A stretch of 64,000 nt of DNA from Chitiniphilus shinanonensis DSM 23277 (GTDB taxonomy: Bacteria > Pseudomonadota > Gammaproteobacteria > Burkholderiales > Chitinibacteraceae). Shown piece after piece: positions 63,919-64,000 of this stretch; positions within the stretch are counted from its first letter, which is position 1; every line of letters begins with the position of its first letter. The translations under genes and the position numbers were made by a program. The notes beneath the pieces are model-generated. The model was not told the DNA's origin and made no database searches. It worked only from the letters and a program-made list of their open reading frames with translations. The stretch lies in NCBI RefSeq assembly GCF_000374805.1, contig NZ_KB895336.1:62001-126000 (forward strand), given 5' to 3'.

Positions 63919-64000
63919 GGGCGGGTCGCCAGTTCAAGCATCGCGCCGTCGCGGCGCACAGGGATAAGGATGCGGCGGAGCAGGGCGGGCCCGGCCGGGC
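63915..64000 (-). CDS. C-terminal end of an unidentified gene upstream of thrC (partial)
   Basis: On the minus strand an open frame of 27 codons runs in from the window edge and ends at TGA 63917-63915, overlapping the thrC ATG as ATGA. Its last residues read LLRRILIPVRRDGAMLELATRP. The overlap style matches other coupled genes in this window, which supports it as coding. Homoserine dehydrogenase is a common neighbour of thrC, but this C-terminus does not clearly look like it, so no function is assigned. Confidence 0.45.
   Translation of the reverse strand, partial: PAGPALLRRILIPVRRDGAMLELATRP

Overview
The window is GC-rich, gene-dense chromosomal DNA from what looks like a beta-proteobacterium, most probably of the order Neisseriales (Chitinibacteraceae or Chromobacteriaceae type). 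The evidence is gene content and order: tgt-yajC-secD-secF, tsaB-rimI-uracil-DNA glycosylase, dedA-bioC-bioD, aroQ-accB-accC, a phasin-like protein, an Fe-S APS reductase beside a CysB-type regulator, and a chitin-sugar-like uptake locus. The taxonomic call is inference, because no rRNA is present. I saw no tRNA, rRNA, CRISPR array, phage or transposase gene. About 62 protein genes fill the window, many overlapping by 1-13 bases. Only a few gaps exceed 200 bases, and only one (55225-55726) exceeds 300.

Layout. Positions 2-6163 (+) hold an export-type operon: ABC ATPase (cut by the window start), FtsX/MacB-type permease, LolA-like periplasmic protein, a beta-barrel-like protein, then a LytS-type kinase and a LytTR regulator. 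A long inverted-repeat element (6190-6347) and a decayed half copy of it (2060-2140) flank parts of this block. Positions 6442-13646 hold a phasin-like gene and a tight minus-strand run: DUF488, a QseBC-like pair, DUF1294, SrkA kinase, YceH, then the DUF2950/DUF3300 pair. Positions 13832-16644 are sulfur assimilation (cysH, TSUP transporter, cysB). Positions 16736-23623 (-) carry a receiver-DUF3369-GGDEF-EAL protein, a CHASE/PAS histidine kinase, uracil-DNA glycosylase, rimI and tsaB. Positions 23713-27633 carry yejABE without yejF.

Positions 27641-34960 (-) hold DUF3025, a small exported protein, Tpx and a cysteine-less Tpx paralogue, a zinc-ribbon/DUF3426 protein, prmA, accC, accB and aroQ. 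Positions 35181-42455 (+) hold queA, tgt, yajC, secD, secF and dedA, with a CAP-domain lipoprotein inserted antisense between queA and tgt. bioC, bioD, a SCO1-type protein and a YcgR-like PilZ protein follow. Then come adhP, an epimerase-like gene and a ferredoxin reductase.

Positions 48829-53283 form an envelope-remodelling block: two-component system, EptA-type phosphoethanolamine transferase and PAP2 phosphatase, with helically phased CTCAC repeats in front of the transferase. Positions 53389-62417 form an amino-sugar or chito-oligosaccharide uptake locus: BadF-type sugar kinase, GntR/UTRA regulator, two tandem paralogous binding proteins, two permeases, an MsiK/MalK-type ATPase and an exported NodB-type deacetylase. 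The window closes with thrC (-) and the C-terminus of a gene that overlaps it.

The most unusual items are the cysteine-less Tpx paralogue, the half repeat that runs into the LolA-like gene, the uptake locus with paired binding proteins and internal hairpins, the candidate operators at the kinase and eptA genes, and the export operon at the left edge.
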